A stretch of DNA of 6,185 bases from an uncultured Clostridiaceae bacterium (GTDB lineage: Bacteria; Bacillota; Clostridia; TANB77; CAG-508), in the NCBI GenBank assembly GCA_958417695.1, contig CATZDQ010000100.1, forward strand, positions 1-6,185, written 5' to 3'. Below the pieces are notes generated by a model, which saw only the letters and a program-made list of their open reading frames with translations, was not told the DNA's origin and did no database searches. Both the position numbers and the translations under genes were made by a program. Below, in pieces: positions 4,741-6,185 of the stretch (the first letter of the stretch is position 1; each line of letters begins with the position of its first letter).

Positions 4741-4786
4741 TATTATATAAAAGTGACCCTGTAAAATTCTACATGAATTGGGTCAC
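4741..4786 (-). terminator. Intrinsic terminator of the membrane-protein gene
   Basis: On the minus strand GTGACCC (4786-4780) pairs with GGGTCAC (4759-4753). Within it AATTC and GAATT form a second 5-bp stem with a five-base loop, and the whole is followed by TTTTATATAAT. It begins 13 bases after the stop codon of the gene at 4800. Confidence 0.75.
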
Positions 4787-4799
4787 AAATTTATATTGT

Positions 4800-6185
4800 T
4801 TATTCACTTATTTTTTCTAATGTTTCCATATCATTTATTTTATATAAGACATCTTTTCCCGTATGTTGTATTCCAAAACATTCATATAATTGTGTATTCA
4901 AATATTCATCTGATTCAATAATATAAATATAATCATAGTTGTTTTCTTTTAATACCTCTTGTAAAGTTTTTTCTTTTATGATTTCTTCTGCATGATAGGA
5001 TATAGGATATATATAATATCTTACCATTAAATTAATTAATTTCGTTTCTTCTTTCTGACAAATTCCTAATATTTTCTTACCTTCTTTATCCCCTATTTGC
5101 TCTAAAATTTTATTTGTTCTTGCTCTTCCTATATTACAATAAAGAATAGTATTTAAATTATATATCCCCGATGTTATGGTGGCATTGGCTATTGAATTAA
5201 TCGGTGTTATCAGTAAAATCACACTTGTTAATATAACATATGGCAAATTTTTAGTTGTTTTCTTCTCTTTAATAAAATGTAATATTGTAGCTACCACTAT
5301 ATATAAAATTGCTAATAAATAACTAGCTATATATCTATCTATTCCAGCATGCTTTAACATCTCTTTAGACGAAAACTGCGTAATATAAGCAAACTGCAAT
5401 GCTACTATGTAAAGTACAATTCCCAAAAGAGTACAAATTGTTATATTTTTTATACATACTTTATCTTCTTGATTACTTCTGTAATAAGATAGTAACGCTA
5501 TTATTATAAAAATGCTAATTAGCCCTATTGTACTTATTTTTACAGGTGTTACAATTTCTGTCGTATTATATAATGTTTCTATTAAACTTCCGTTCGAATC
5601 TGCCGCTTCATTATTTTCTTGGTAAGAACCCCATATGGTTGTTTTTATACTTTGTATAACCGCTTCGAATTTACTTGCTGTAGTAACATTTTCTATAGTA
5701 TTTATAGTATCCGATGCTGGTTGTACTGTTTTTAAATATACACTCCATGACATATATACTATAAACACAATTCCTAAATAAAGAATTAGATTTTTTACTT
5801 CTTTTGCATTAAGTATTTCTTTTATTTTTTGCTTATTTTGTTTTTTAGTTAATACTTCTAACACAAAGAAGCAAACCAGTGAAATTCCAGCAAAAATAAT
5901 TCCTGTTGCTTTTGTTAATGTTAATAATATCAATCCCATTAATATACAAATTTTTTTAAATTTACTATCTTTTTCAAAAAAATAAATATAAGAAAGATAA
6001 CCTGTTACAATCCCTAGCAAGGCATCTGGATAGGAACTTTCATAAAAAATCATTACGCTAAATACAGCTGGTACACAAACAATGATGGTAGAAATCATAA
6101 AATTAACTAACTTTCTGCCATTTGACTTTTCAAATAAAGGAAGAAAAAATGAAATTCCAAGCATCCATGTTGTAAAAATTTCTAT
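4800..6185 (-). CDS. Polytopic membrane protein, possible GT-C glycosyltransferase, N terminus outside window
   Basis: The frame is open through the right edge (codons IEIFTTW precede the first ATG at 6164, which has no ribosome binding site), so this is the C-terminal part of a longer protein; at least 461 codons are visible. Counting from that ATG, hydrophobic helices lie near 19-41, 46-63, 71-86, 88-105, 125-143, 209-227, 241-261, 278-297 and 307-329. A large loop at 144-208, probably extracytoplasmic, lies between the fifth and sixth. A soluble tail of about 115 residues (340-454) ends the protein and includes NYDYIYIIES. The many helices, the large loop, the GIDRY motif before a helix (274-278) and the soluble tail resemble GT-C membrane transferases or uncharacterised envelope-polysaccharide proteins, but no catalytic motif is visible, since those sit in the missing N-terminal part. 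Function is uncertain. Confidence 0.6.
   Translation of the reverse strand: MEIFTTWMLGISFFLPLFEKSNGRKLVNFMISTIIVCVPAVFSVMIFYESSYPDALLGIVTGYLSYIYFFEKDSKFKKICILMGLILLTLTKATGIIFAGISLVCFFVLEVLTKKQNKQKIKEILNAKEVKNLILYLGIVFIVYMSWSVYLKTVQPASDTINTIENVTTASKFEAVIQSIKTTIWGSYQENNEAADSNGSLIETLYNTTEIVTPVKISTIGLISIFIIIALLSYYRSNQEDKVCIKNITICTLLGIVLYIVALQFAYITQFSSKEMLKHAGIDRYIASYLLAILYIVVATILHFIKEKKTTKNLPYVILTSVILLITPINSIANATITSGIYNLNTILYCNIGRARTNKILEQIGDKEGKKILGICQKEETKLINLMVRYYIYPISYHAEEIIKEKTLQEVLKENNYDYIYIIESDEYLNTQLYECFGIQHTGKDVLYKINDMETLEKISE

Noticed and set aside
6162..6164. ATG at 6164 as the start of the membrane protein
   Set aside because: The same frame stays open through the window edge and no ribosome binding site precedes this ATG, so it is an internal methionine.

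Overview
This 6.2 kb window is AT-rich throughout, with strong AGGAGG-type ribosome binding sites, A+T-rich spacers and Clostridia-like gene families. A low-GC Firmicute, probably a gut-type Clostridium or Lachnospiraceae relative, is the best guess; no rRNA or other taxonomic marker is present. I see no tRNA, rRNA, transposase, integrase or CRISPR array.

Layout, left to right. (1) Positions 1-893, minus strand: a two-gene unit made of an MTA/SAH-nucleosidase-like purine nucleosidase followed by the start of a histidine-phosphatase gene that runs off the left edge. It is read from a near-consensus promoter at 865-893. (2) Positions about 930-2553, plus strand: three tandem paralogous genes for small cytosolic proteins (150 aa before a frameshift, 141 aa and 126 aa) that share an N-terminal YCPYE(D/E) signature. 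I cannot assign them to a known family. The first copy is frameshifted. The first two copies each follow a near-identical composite hairpin, with the same architecture but different inner-stem sequence, placed between a duplicated promoter region and the ribosome binding site. Terminators follow copy 1 and copy 3. (3) Positions 2569-4488, minus strand: a probable operon of a membrane-anchored XRE-type regulator, a RimJ/RimL-like GNAT acetyltransferase and a DUF5131 (Gp37/Gp68) radical-SAM-type protein. (4) Positions 4493-4799: an AT-rich gap holding a possible distal promoter and the terminator of the last gene. (5) Positions 4800-6185, minus strand: the C-terminal part of a large polytopic membrane protein, perhaps a GT-C-fold glycosyltransferase, cut by the right edge.

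The most interesting part is the YCPYE module. Paralogous small proteins of unknown function are each preceded by a structured leader whose pairing, but not sequence, is kept between copies. The 3' strand of the outer stem could alternatively pair with the ribosome binding site, which suggests a cis-acting RNA switch or stability element. This is inference from two copies only.
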